Shown: one piece after another, positions 29,701 through 38,153 of the stretch
Layout of the letters: each line of letters starts with the position of its first letter
How positions within the stretch are numbered: position 1 is the first letter of the stretch
NCBI GenBank assembly: GCA_002887195.1
Contig: PJAB01000001.1
Coordinates: 37,753 to 101,752, forward strand
Origin: Chrysochromulina parva
Lineage: Eukaryota > Haptophyta > Prymnesiales > Chrysochromulinaceae
Reading direction: 5' to 3'
DNA: 64,000 nucleotides
Notes under the pieces: generated by a model
The model's database searches: none
What the model was told of the DNA's origin: nothing
Seen by the model: the letters and a program-made list of their open reading frames with translations, nothing else
Translations under genes and position numbers: made by a program

Positions 29701-32700
29701 GTGTCGACCGCCTCAGGTTTGAGTTCCATTCGGCGACGCGGAATGGCGTCCCTCGCATGCACTGCGGCCGGACCTTCGACAAAGTGCGGCACGCTTCGTG
29801 CGTCCTCGTCGTCAGTCATCGCTTCGTCGTCGTCGTGCTGGCCCAGCGCGCTGATCGCCAGCGTCGGCACGATGCGGGCCCCATCCGCACTATTGGGCGG
29901 TGGGCACGGGTTCCCGTGCTCGTCAACGGCCATCACTCGCAACACCTTATCCAGAGTGACGTCGACGCTCAGCTCGACGACTGACGCTTCGGGACTGGTA
30001 GCCCCGGCTGAACGCTGGACGAGCATCCATCGACGGGGCACGCCCGCTCGGGGCACGATGCGCACGCACAGCTCGACCTTGTGGTGCAGGCTCTGAGTCT
30101 GTGTGCGCGAGCGCGTGCCCGCGCTGTCGAGCACGTGCATCGCGATCGTCACCCGTCCTTCATCTTTCAGAGTGCTGGGCACGCGGAAGGGCGCTCGGCC
30201 GCTCGGGGTACTCTCGGGCAGCACGCCACGAGTGACGAAGGCGTCCTGCACGTTGTACGTGATCTTTTCGCCGTCAATGTAGAGCTCGGTCGTCGATGGA
30301 TCGTACGGAGGGCCGCGTGGTCTGCCCACCTCATCAAACGCGAGCAGCCGCAGCCCGCTGAGCTCGGTTCCAGTCTCGGCAGTGATGGTCACCATGTCCG
30401 GCACCTGTGCGGCTGCCGCAGAGCTGCCCATGCCCATCGGCACCTCCACATCGCCGTGCATGAGCATTAGCTTCTGCGGACGCCGAGAGGGCTCCACCGT
30501 CATGTACCGCGTGAGTGGTTGGAGTCCGGTGGTGGCGGGCCGGAAGTAGTGGGTGCCCGATAAGACATAGCTGTCGGGCCGCAGATCCTTGATGTCAAAG
30601 CTCGCCTTCTCTTCTTCTGTGAACAACGTCTTTTTCTCTAGAGCTTTTGCCAGCTTGGTGTTCTTTTTGATTGCTGTGCCTGTCGCGGGCTTCGAAGTGC
30701 CCAAATCCGTCCACTGGAGGCCGAGAGAAGTAAGGGCGCCCTCGAAACCTTGCGCAGGCGGCAAAGCTTGAGGATCCCGTGCTCCTGAGATGCTTGAGGA
30801 TCCCATGCTTCCATCATTGTACGGCACGACCTCGATGTCGATGTAATGGCGCACGCGCTGCTCCCCGCCATCGACCCGCTGCAGATATTCTTTGAGCGTG
30901 TCTGATGGGATGGCAAGGCTCAGGTGATCGAAATCGGCGTTGCCTTTCGGATCGAGCTTGGCGCGCGGAGCCGGCCCGTCCTTCCATAGCAGCTTGACGT
31001 GATCGCCTGGAGCGCCAGGCACAAAGGCGCCGTGCACGTCGAGCATCCGGACGGTCAGCTTGGGAAGCACTGAATGATTCTCCACCGGCTTGGAGGGATC
31101 GGGGTGTTCGGTGAGCCACGACTGGTCATGCAATGGCCCGCAAAGCACCATTCGGGGTGGCCCACCTGAGACGATCTTCAGGTCTAGCAATTTCAACTGA
31201 CGGCTGCTCTCAAAAAACTCGACCACGTCGCCGTCAGGCAGCGGCCCCGGGTGCTCTTTCCAACCTACCTTGGGTTCGGCAGCCGGCTTGAACATGACGA
31301 CGTCCACACCGTCTGGCTCGCCCAAGGCAGCAGCCGTGTACTGGATGTATGTGCCAGGAGCCAGCCTCGACCTGGCTGGGGCGTTGCGTGTTGGGTCAGG
31401 CTGGAGCTCGACGATGCGACAGCCCAGCACGCAAAGCTCCAGCTTGACCACCTTGGGGTCCTGACGAGCCTTATTATGCCACAGGGAGCCGATATGCTCA
31501 CACGGAAGGCAGCCATCCTTGTATCCTGGAGGCGTATCTTCAGGATAGCATCCATGCTTACAACGACCATCGATGCGAATCTTGAAGGTGCACCCGAGGA
31601 TGTTGCCGGCCACCGTCGTGTCCTCCACGTCGATGATGCCATTCACGCCGAACTGATCGCTCTTGACCGACATGAGTTCTGGCAGGTTCTTAAAGCGCGG
31701 CTGACGATCTGAGTCTTCGAGGCTGAACAAACTCCCCTGTGCATGGATAGCACTTCTGAGCAGCTGAATCTGCTGCTTGAGCACGCTCTCATTCAGGCGC
31801 ACGGCCTGCCCATTATGTCCGATGCACTTCAGCCGGAAACACGAGCGCGTCTGATTGAGGGGTAGCGGATCTTCATTCAACTTCTCCACCTCAAAGGTCC
31901 GCGGGCGTGATGCAGATACCTCCAGCCAGAGGTCCACGATCAGCCGCCCACCGGGCTTCCCGGGGCTCGCTTTCGAGTTGTTCTTCTTCAGGGGCGCTTG
32001 AGTGTACGTGAGCTTGTACAGCCCAGGCTCCGGCAGATCTACCGTCGCGTTTTCATTGAAGAGAAAGCCTTTGCTGGGGTCACCCTTGTTGTTCGTCGCG
32101 ACGTACTGCTTCTTAGTCTCGGCCCACGTGCGCTGGGTCTCGGCAGAAGCATCGGCCGCCATCTCGCGCTCCATCGTCTGCGTGATCTCGAGCGACTCGT
32201 ACTGAGCCTTGGGATTCCAATCTTTGTCAGGCGTCCAGTTGAAAACGATGGAGCCGGTCTCTGTGTTGCCGCTGGCGGCAGCCCCGGTTGCCGCCTTGCC
32301 GCGCTTGGCAAGCGGCTTCACAACTACCTGCGGGAAAGGCATATCAGCGCGTATGCGCAACGGCTGGTCCCGGCTCATGCCTTCAGCTTGACGCTCGACG
32401 CCCGTGGTCTGAAAGAACGCCTCCAGTCTCGAGGGCGCGGCATCTAAGCACTTCTCCATCTCTTCCTTGAGCTTCGACTCTTGGATCGTCTCTATTGACG
32501 CCGACGAGACGATGTAGAGGCCGCCAAAGAGTTCCTCGGGTTGCCGCACGATGAGACAGTGGCACGAGGGCCCTTTGAACATGATTGGTTTGCCCTTGTC
32601 ACGCGCGTTGCCCGAATAAGTGAAGCCCGAACGGTGCTCGTCGTCGCGCTCGACGAAGAAGGCGACAACCCTGCCGAGCATCGTTTTGGAGCGCGGTCCG

Positions 32701-35108
32701 TTGGTGCAGACCGGCTTTGTTTGCGCTTCCCCCTTCTTCGAAGACGTCTTGGCGAGATCAATTTTGAGGATGATATTATCGGTTTGGCGCGAAGTGAGTT
32801 TCGTACGGGCATCCAACTTCATCTCATCGAAGAAGACAAGCTGTTCGGAAGTGATTTCGTCTGGGAACGTGCCGGTTACTTTGAACATGCCGTCGCGATT
32901 CGCCTCTTCGATCTTCTGCTTCCACCTGTCCTCCTGCTCGAAGGTCAGCTCCGTCTGTGCAGTCGGCGTGCTTGCGCGGCCGGACTCGCCTGGGTGTACG
33001 ACGAAGCTCTTGTCGGCCACGCGGACCGAGATCTCGACGACCTTGTCGTACCTGGCGTGGCACGTCTCGGTCCACTCCTTGAACTTCACATGGAGGGACT
33101 CGGAATTTCGGCCTTCGCGGGTCTTGAGGTTCTCGGGCATTATGGGGTTCGTCAGGTCACGGTACGCAGGCTGCCAGCCCTGTCGTACGCTCTGTCCGCT
33201 CTCGTTGTCCGGGTTCTGATACCAATATGCAAAGTGGAATTCCTTGTGCGGGTCTGTCACCAACCCGGCGATCTGTTGTTTCCCCTTCATCGGGGGCGGA
33301 TACTTTTGCAGCAAAAGGTCGAGGTCATCTGAGATGTGGAACTTGGTCTGGTCGACCTGCGCGATGCCATCCATGAAGAGGATGAGAACCGTGCGCTTCT
33401 GCATCTGAATTTCCTCGGCTGTCAGCTTTCGGCCTCCTTCTGCTGACCACGTCATGAACGGCAGCAGCTGCGAGAGCTTTGCGTACGGGATGAGGCGACC
33501 CTTCCAGAAGATGATCGCGCGCGAGTCTTCATGCAGCTGCACGTGTTCGATCTTCTCGATACCACCCTCGCACGGCAGGTAGAGAACCATGCCCTCGATG
33601 TTGCCGAGCGCCCCGTGCACGAGGCGAAAGCGGAACAGGTCGGGCGCTGCCAGCTCGAAAAGCCTGTTGAGTCTGTCGACATTGGCCACGCCATGGCTCT
33701 CGGTAGAGGCGGTGAGAGGCGCAAGCCGCAGTTCATCCTTTTCGGGGACATCGGAGAAACGGAGCGACTTCTTCATCGCGACGGTTGCTTCCTGGTTACT
33801 CTGCTTCGCGACGTGGATCTGCACGTCGACCCGACCGTACCGGAATCTGAAGTCATAGTCCGGCCAGTCGTTCACATCCACGTCCAAACTTTGGCGCATC
33901 TTCTCTTTCACGGCGGCATGCAGGCCATCTGTGTACACGAAGTACATATCGCGCAGCTCACGCACGAGGTCCTGGCTCGCGTCCTGGCCTTTCCCGAGGG
34001 CCAGGTCGATGATGGTCTTCTCGCGCATCTCAGAGATGATGAAGAGCGTGAAGGACTGCTTCTTCTCCTCCACGCGCTGCATCAGATCGATCAGGTAGGA
34101 GCTCTGCTTCTCTTCTGCAGAGCGCATGGCTTCGAACTTCTGGCGCGAGTCCGCGTTGGCCTTGTCGTAGCCGGGGCGCATCTTCATTTTGTTATGCATC
34201 CAGTCCTCTCCGGTTTCGTGACTTGAGCTCTGCCTACGCTCGAACTCGCTCTTGGACAGCATCAGCTCGGAGACCCAATTGCTGTTCGGGCCGGCTTTGC
34301 CCAGGTCCTCGCGGTGCCTCGTGACCGCGCGCACGCTCATGCCGTAGAAGAAGCCGGCCTGCTTGGAGCCGACGCCGAACTTGCCGAGCTGCCCATCGGC
34401 ATGGCATGGATCCGACGTCCATTCGCCGCCCTTGTTGGCGATGGCCTCGCGGCGCGAGTCAGTGGGGTTGGCCATCTCTGCCCACTGCCGTAGCTGCTCG
34501 TGCGTCATCCCCGGCCCATGGTCAAGGATGACGATGTGCTTGAGTGGCCAATGCTGTTTGGTGGCCGCATCGTACCCGCCTGTGAGTCCTACCTGGCTGT
34601 AGACAAGATGGATCTCGATGGTGGCCGAATGGGGCGCATGCGGAGTCGCGTCCCACATGCGGCGCATCGCCTCGATCGAGTTGTCGATGAACTCGCAGAA
34701 GAGGATGCGCGCGGGTTCCTTGCCACCTGCCGCTTGAAAGGTCTTTGTCTCAGTCATCACGTTGTAGTGCGTGATGTGGCGAACCTTTATATTTAAATTT
34801 GCCTTCAGCGGCTCGTGCTGAAGGCCCAGCAGGACGGTGTCGCCTTGCTTGAGATCGGCGGCAGGGTTCTTGATCGGATCGGACTTGGGCGTGAGCAGCA
34901 TCCAGCTCTGTCCGTCCTTGTACAGCTTGTGCAGGCGCTCCGCCAGAAGCGGATGCCCGGCGAGAGTCTGCTTCAGCTTAGGCAAATCGGAGCGTTTGAC
35001 CTGCACAGTGGTAGCCTCCGTTCGGTCCTCGGATTTGATGTAAATGTGGAGGGTGCAGGTGTCAGGCGTTGATGATGGCACGGACGCCGAAGACGAGGCG
35101 GACGCCAT
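26784..35108 (-). CDS. SMCHD1: SMCHD1-like GHKL ATPase with SMC hinge
   Basis: 2,774 residues in one exon from the ATG at 35108; the frame is open to 35417 but that part overlaps the divergent gene and is basic junk. Residues ~10-85 look ubiquitin-like (TLHIYIKSEDR to DTVLLGLQ). The GHKL ATPase at ~105-330 has the N-box FCEFIDNSIEAM, the G1 box ILDHGPGMTHEQL and the G2-type GKFGVGSKQAGFF. A long middle of Ig-like and low-complexity segments includes a Cys-rich patch (CKHGCYPE to CLPCEH) and a 63-residue domain shared with the protein at 5.7-8.4 kb. Near the C-terminus (~2473-2680) an SMC-hinge-like domain runs from GTVAEIFELCLDE through YMGVEALRMVVTRTRDSA to CLRDGFKLASKGYFGGNKG. This order is that of SMCHD1 and plant GMI1. 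In animals SMCHD1 silences chromatin and acts at DNA breaks; here the role is inferred. Confidence 0.85.
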   Translation of the reverse strand: MASASSSASVPSSTPDTCTLHIYIKSEDRTEATTVQVKRSDLPKLKQTLAGHPLLAERLHKLYKDGQSWMLLTPKSDPIKNPAADLKQGDTVLLGLQHEPLKANLNIKVRHITHYNVMTETKTFQAAGGKEPARILFCEFIDNSIEAMRRMWDATPHAPHSATIEIHLVYSQVGLTGGYDAATKQHWPLKHIVILDHGPGMTHEQLRQWAEMANPTDSRREAIANKGGEWTSDPCHADGQLGKFGVGSKQAGFFYGMSVRAVTRHREDLGKAGPNSNWVSELMLSKSEFERRQSSSHETGEDWMHNKMKMRPGYDKANADSRQKFEAMRSAEEKQSSYLIDLMQRVEEKKQSFTLFIISEMREKTIIDLALGKGQDASQDLVRELRDMYFVYTDGLHAAVKEKMRQSLDVDVNDWPDYDFRFRYGRVDVQIHVAKQSNQEATVAMKKSLRFSDVPEKDELRLAPLTASTESHGVANVDRLNRLFELAAPDLFRFRLVHGALGNIEGMVLYLPCEGGIEKIEHVQLHEDSRAIIFWKGRLIPYAKLSQLLPFMTWSAEGGRKLTAEEIQMQKRTVLILFMDGIAQVDQTKFHISDDLDLLLQKYPPPMKGKQQIAGLVTDPHKEFHFAYWYQNPDNESGQSVRQGWQPAYRDLTNPIMPENLKTREGRNSESLHVKFKEWTETCHARYDKVVEISVRVADKSFVVHPGESGRASTPTAQTELTFEQEDRWKQKIEEANRDGMFKVTGTFPDEITSEQLVFFDEMKLDARTKLTSRQTDNIILKIDLAKTSSKKGEAQTKPVCTNGPRSKTMLGRVVAFFVERDDEHRSGFTYSGNARDKGKPIMFKGPSCHCLIVRQPEELFGGLYIVSSASIETIQESKLKEEMEKCLDAAPSRLEAFFQTTGVERQAEGMSRDQPLRIRADMPFPQVVVKPLAKRGKAATGAAASGNTETGSIVFNWTPDKDWNPKAQYESLEITQTMEREMAADASAETQRTWAETKKQYVATNNKGDPSKGFLFNENATVDLPEPGLYKLTYTQAPLKKNNSKASPGKPGGRLIVDLWLEVSASRPRTFEVEKLNEDPLPLNQTRSCFRLKCIGHNGQAVRLNESVLKQQIQLLRSAIHAQGSLFSLEDSDRQPRFKNLPELMSVKSDQFGVNGIIDVEDTTVAGNILGCTFKIRIDGRCKHGCYPEDTPPGYKDGCLPCEHIGSLWHNKARQDPKVVKLELCVLGCRIVELQPDPTRNAPARSRLAPGTYIQYTAAALGEPDGVDVVMFKPAAEPKVGWKEHPGPLPDGDVVEFFESSRQLKLLDLKIVSGGPPRMVLCGPLHDQSWLTEHPDPSKPVENHSVLPKLTVRMLDVHGAFVPGAPGDHVKLLWKDGPAPRAKLDPKGNADFDHLSLAIPSDTLKEYLQRVDGGEQRVRHYIDIEVVPYNDGSMGSSSISGARDPQALPPAQGFEGALTSLGLQWTDLGTSKPATGTAIKKNTKLAKALEKKTLFTEEEKASFDIKDLRPDSYVLSGTHYFRPATTGLQPLTRYMTVEPSRRPQKLMLMHGDVEVPMGMGSSAAAAQVPDMVTITAETGTELSGLRLLAFDEVGRPRGPPYDPSTTELYIDGEKITYNVQDAFVTRGVLPESTPSGRAPFRVPSTLKDEGRVTIAMHVLDSAGTRSRTQTQSLHHKVELCVRIVPRAGVPRRWMLVQRSAGATSPEASVVELSVDVTLDKVLRVMAVDEHGNPCPPPNSADGARIVPTLAISALGQHDDDEAMTDDEDARSVPHFVEGPAAVHARDAIPRRRMELKPEAVDTTGASGGRRSAGAQRRNYQQAVTEAGFQPQIMRVHGLAGDYSLSVSDPEGTLSPAVVKLKLGLGQPSSLVLRPSSIDVLRAPTTTGARRCVDDGQVCFQVLDCAGNPLVVEDLQLAAPDVSRIEPSDETVPLLSLALDSALRAEDGGRLYVCHAVRLRFGRVPTLLKQKQQVLFKATAKHHGKSFKVAAEPVIVETSNALSRVVESLELAGMDVERLRQGTLVLDAGSSVPQFEIAYRLQSSEVVTHDELFGVAVTAQEAEAEPATAATASDAAMGTSPRLADLGYALRRSTHPSFDSDASDSPMAPNTAPTAPLAPAAAASTADDPSMSITLVHPMLNKKRDKKPLGHLGHGRYGGGEDFLLTAAGEYEVQARYTEKRAAFRSALAEVPAMGWPDETHVPHIGQLTLFRFRVQPGPPTAVTWRHKAAHLCNNTSKLVAMPASTLEIFDENYNPTSAPSGVAVKLVVRMVVTDDPRPNAPLGQGPCTALPSTAVPLDLPPAALFDSNGVATLEPVIVRAREGGMDCMLEFDLELLGWPAELEIPEMPKAAMRVRFENTERLAEAERLERERQAHVDQQRGELQRAHSKDAAKLATYRRMKDAAESESRARLQEAAGFLQRVYKQVTPLQNAHMLVPYVQDLEQKVQQGAQLRLAARLGLSRPEEQELARERPDCLGTVAEIFELCLDETWSPEAKSLTALLADYMGVEALRMVVTRTRDSASRIHANRALPRLRVFALDQNPHRGFTIQANNLCQPVLQQLHTKAQYAGNILRVRPAKINEWATAEGSSMQAAYQLADEIKNKVIGATPLAHVLIMFTEKDALDYQKLLAQKGIPNPEIVCLRDGFKLASKGYFGGNKGRLQTSLDRLPQSFPYLGCSSSMDMDETTMRTLLDQLRDRHGQIMEAERRRDDEEQKIRALGVAMQARQQQVAAHGLGGPLDEIPTAPGYSLRDRSRSAEEAGMHAQSSKRARH

Positions 35109-35288
35109 TAGGGCCGAAGACTGTGGCTCGCGAGCGATCGCGCGGTCGTTCACTCGTCCCTCCCGGAAAGGGAGGGTCGCGACTTTCGCGCGTTTTCCTT
35201 CACATTCACAGACCAGGTTTGTACACCCATGCACCTTCAAGACACCGGACAGGCGTTTCACACCGAGCTTCACGCGAGGTGAACGGCG
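35109..35288. promoter_or_regulatory. Candidate bidirectional promoter, SMCHD1-like/TilS
   Basis: 180 bp between the start codons of two divergent genes must hold both promoters. A near-inverted repeat CTCGTCCCTCCCGGAAAGGGAGGG lies at about 35153-35174 (CCCTCCC...GGGAGGG). No TATA box is visible. The assignment rests on position alone. Confidence 0.35.
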
Positions 35289-37148
35289 ATGGCGATGGCC
35301 GCCTTCCAGCTCGCGACCATCTTGACCACGGTCACGATGCTGCGCTCGGGCCGCACCACGCTGCTGCGCGCGCCAAAGCAGTTCCGCTCCGGGCACGTCT
35401 CTTTGTGCTCGACGCAAAACAGTGCTGCTTCGTTACCGCTGGCCGTACTTCGTTCGATCCAGACGCACATGTGTGGCCTCGGTGCGGGAGCGCCGGTGCT
35501 CATCTCGGTCAGCGGCGGATCGGACTCGGTGGCTCTGCTGCGCGTGCTCGTCGAACTAAATTCACAGCTGCAGTGGGATCTCGCCGCGGTGCACTTCAAT
35601 CACGGGTTCCGCCGCGAGTCCGAGGAGGAGGAGGTCTTTGTGCGGTCGCTCGCGGCGGAGCACGGCGTGCCCATGCATGTGCGTCGCTTGGCGGAGGCCG
35701 ACCGCGCGCTGGCCAATGGCGTGCAGGAGCGCACACGTGCCTGGCGCCGCACGGAGAGCCTCGCCATCCTTTCGTCCCTCGATGCGGCGCCCGAGCATGG
35801 CTCGGGTGGCCGTGAGCAGCCGCGCGGTGCGGTCATGCTTGGTCACCATGCGGACGATCAGCTGGAGACGATTGTGCTCAAGGGGTTGCGCGGCTGCCAC
35901 CTGAGCAACCTGCACGGCATGCGCTGGCAGGACGGCCCGTTTGTGCGCCCGCTCCTCGGCCAACGCAAGTCCGAGCTCGTCGCGTACCTGCGCGCGCTCG
36001 GCCAAGAGTGGCGAGAGGACGCGAGTAACGCTGTGCCCAAGTACAAGCGCAATCGCGTGCGGCTGCAGCTGCTGCCGCTGCTGGAGGAGCTGACGGGTGG
36101 CGGGCTGCACGCGCGCATCGGCGTCCTCGAGCAACAGAGCGCCCAGCTGCGCGAGTGGCTGCACCAAGCGAGCCACGCCCACCTCACCGCCGATCCTTTC
36201 TGGTCGACGTCGGCAGGGGCGCGCGGGCTGAGTGTGGCGCGGCTACGGCAGCAGGTCCCGATGGTGCAGGACGAGGTCCTTCATCTCCTCGTGCGTGATG
36301 GCGTCGAGGCTGCTGAAAGCAGCGCCGCTGATGCGAGCGAGCTCGAGATGGAATCCCCGAGCGAGATCGGGGACGAGATCGAGTCGGTCGAGGGCGCCGA
36401 GGGCGTGCGCGTCGTCGCGGGCGCACCGGAGAGGCTGAGCGAGGGCAGCTCTGACGGTTATTCTGTGCCCTACGCCCAGCTCGTGCGGCTGCGTACGCAG
36501 CTCGAGCGCCCCAGCACGGAATGGACCCTCGATCTCGCCGGCTGCTGCATCGTTCAAAGGGTGGGCGATCTGCTGACCGTGGCGCCGACGCGCCCAGCAC
36601 GGCGCCCAGCAGAGACGACAACGGAGGACGAGGAGACGCTTCGCGGGAGCGTGGCGCTGGACGGCGTGACCGTTCGCTTCCCAGTCGGATGGGATGTGCG
36701 GGTGCGCTGGGCGGAGGATGGTGGCGGCGTCGCCGAGGCACATGCGACAAGTGCCGAAGCGGCGGCAGGGGCTGCCGGGGCGATTCCGGACGACGCGGCC
36801 GCTATGCACGAGGTGATCACGCTGCACAGTGTGCCACCCGATGCCGTGCTCGAGCTGCGCACGCCGCGCCCAGGCGACCGATTCCATCCACTGTGGCGCG
36901 AGGCCCCCATCGGACTGACCAACTTCCTGCGCGGGCAGCGTGTGGCGCTCGAGCGACGGCGCGCGACGCCTCTCGTGTGCCAAGCGGGCAGCCAGGAGGT
37001 GCTCGCTGTGCTCCAGCCGCGCCACGTCGCACGCAGCGCCAGCCGGCCAGGCGCGAACTCGACGGCGCCGTCCTCGCGAGTGCTCTGGCTCGCGGTGCGG
37101 GCCGCTATGCCTGTGATCGGAGACCACAACGCGATCTTTGAAGTTTGA
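35289..37148 (+). CDS. tilS: tRNA(Ile)-lysidine synthase, organellar
   Basis: 619 residues. The N-terminus (MAMAAFQLATILTTVTMLRSGRTTLLRAP) is a plausible plastid or mitochondrial presequence. The PP-loop ATPase motif SGGSDSVALLRVL is near residue 75. TilS signatures follow: HFNHGFRRES, HHADDQLETIVLKGLRG, WREDASN and YKRNRVRLQLLPLL. A long acidic insertion (~340-400, ELEMESPSEIGDEIESVE) separates this from a TilS C-terminal domain with LELRTPRPGDRFHPL, GLTNFLRGQRVALERR and an LAVL near the end. The enzyme changes the wobble C of the AUA-reading tRNA-Ile to lysidine, needed only in bacteria-derived translation systems, so it supports a plastid- or mitochondrion-bearing host with a nuclear-encoded copy. 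Confidence 0.9.
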   Translation: MAMAAFQLATILTTVTMLRSGRTTLLRAPKQFRSGHVSLCSTQNSAASLPLAVLRSIQTHMCGLGAGAPVLISVSGGSDSVALLRVLVELNSQLQWDLAAVHFNHGFRRESEEEEVFVRSLAAEHGVPMHVRRLAEADRALANGVQERTRAWRRTESLAILSSLDAAPEHGSGGREQPRGAVMLGHHADDQLETIVLKGLRGCHLSNLHGMRWQDGPFVRPLLGQRKSELVAYLRALGQEWREDASNAVPKYKRNRVRLQLLPLLEELTGGGLHARIGVLEQQSAQLREWLHQASHAHLTADPFWSTSAGARGLSVARLRQQVPMVQDEVLHLLVRDGVEAAESSAADASELEMESPSEIGDEIESVEGAEGVRVVAGAPERLSEGSSDGYSVPYAQLVRLRTQLERPSTEWTLDLAGCCIVQRVGDLLTVAPTRPARRPAETTTEDEETLRGSVALDGVTVRFPVGWDVRVRWAEDGGGVAEAHATSAEAAAGAAGAIPDDAAAMHEVITLHSVPPDAVLELRTPRPGDRFHPLWREAPIGLTNFLRGQRVALERRRATPLVCQAGSQEVLAVLQPRHVARSASRPGANSTAPSSRVLWLAVRAAMPVIGDHNAIFEV

Positions 37149-38153
37149 ACGATCGCGGCGCAGCCAATAGTGGTGGTCCTGATAAATCGTAGACGCCAAG
37201 GGCGCCTAGGGGCGCGGCGAGGAGTTTTCATGGGGCTTTCTAGGACGGGAAGCGAAGCCTGTTTAGTGTATATACCGTACTCGGTACGCTGGCAGTGGCA
37301 CGGGCCCATCCGATCCGCCGCGGCCGGCTCGCGGCTGCCGCGCGGTCGACCCGCGCGGCGGACCTGCTGCGCTGCTCTGAGTCTCTGACGACCGGAACTG
37401 TGAGCCGCCCGGACCCAGCGGCAGCGCGCCAAACCGCACAGCACACTACCTCGACTCCCTAGCGCGAGCGCGGACGTAGAGGTACCCATGAGCGAGGTAC
37501 CGTAGTAGTATCAAGTATGATTAGTAAGAAAGTTTTCGAGTTCTGATATCTGAAAGCGAAGTATCCTCGAGAGCCACCGTCGAGCGACATCCCACGCGGT
37601 CCGGGTCCCCGGCCGCCGTCGCGGTACGGTAGCGCGTTCCAGGGGCGTGCGTGGCGCGCGTTCATGCTTCATCTTCCGATGCCGACGGCAAGCCTCGCGC
37701 GGCGGGGCCGCCCTCGTCGGCGGGCCGCTTGTTTGTTGTTTCGATCCGGCGATCGTGCACGTCCGATCCTGCATGGTACATGATGGTATCAAATCGAGTA
37801 TCAAATGAATCGATACGGTTTCTATCCGCGCTCTAATCGAACTAAAATGCCCGGCGTGCGCGAGACGTCGCAAAAGCTCCACGCACCCGGACCGGACGAC
37901 GCACCGACACCGCAACACATGCCAACACGAGCTCGATCCTGAACGTGACCGCATCCTCTGAGACCGCGGTCCCGCGCCCTCGTTCTCTACGTTCCGGGCT
38001 TTCCGCGGCATCCGCGCTCACTCTCCTCCCATATCGTCTGCGACTCTACGTGCCAAATCGTATCGTGCTCTTACAACTCCAAGACGGGAGTCGCCCCCGT
38101 CCGCTGCCCGCCCGCTGGTCGCCACCCCTCGCGACGCCTTGGGCAGATGGAGC
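37149..38153. other. 1-kb convergent intergenic region, no gene seen
   Basis: Lies between the stop codons of tilS and the FIH-like gene. Frames up to 166 codons on the minus strand (37511-38011) have no recognisable content and poor codon regularity. Local features are short ATCAAATCGA/ATCAAATGA repeats at about 37789-37811 and several GTACC/GGTAC words. No RNA gene was recognised. Confidence 0.5.

Noticed and set aside
35109..35417. 103-residue N-terminal extension of the SMCHD1-like protein
   Set aside because: It overlaps the start of tilS, is highly basic and has no family counterpart. The ATG at 35108 begins a typical disordered start.
37511..38011. 166-codon open frame on the minus strand
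   Set aside because: No recognisable domain, basic low-quality composition, in a convergent spacer.
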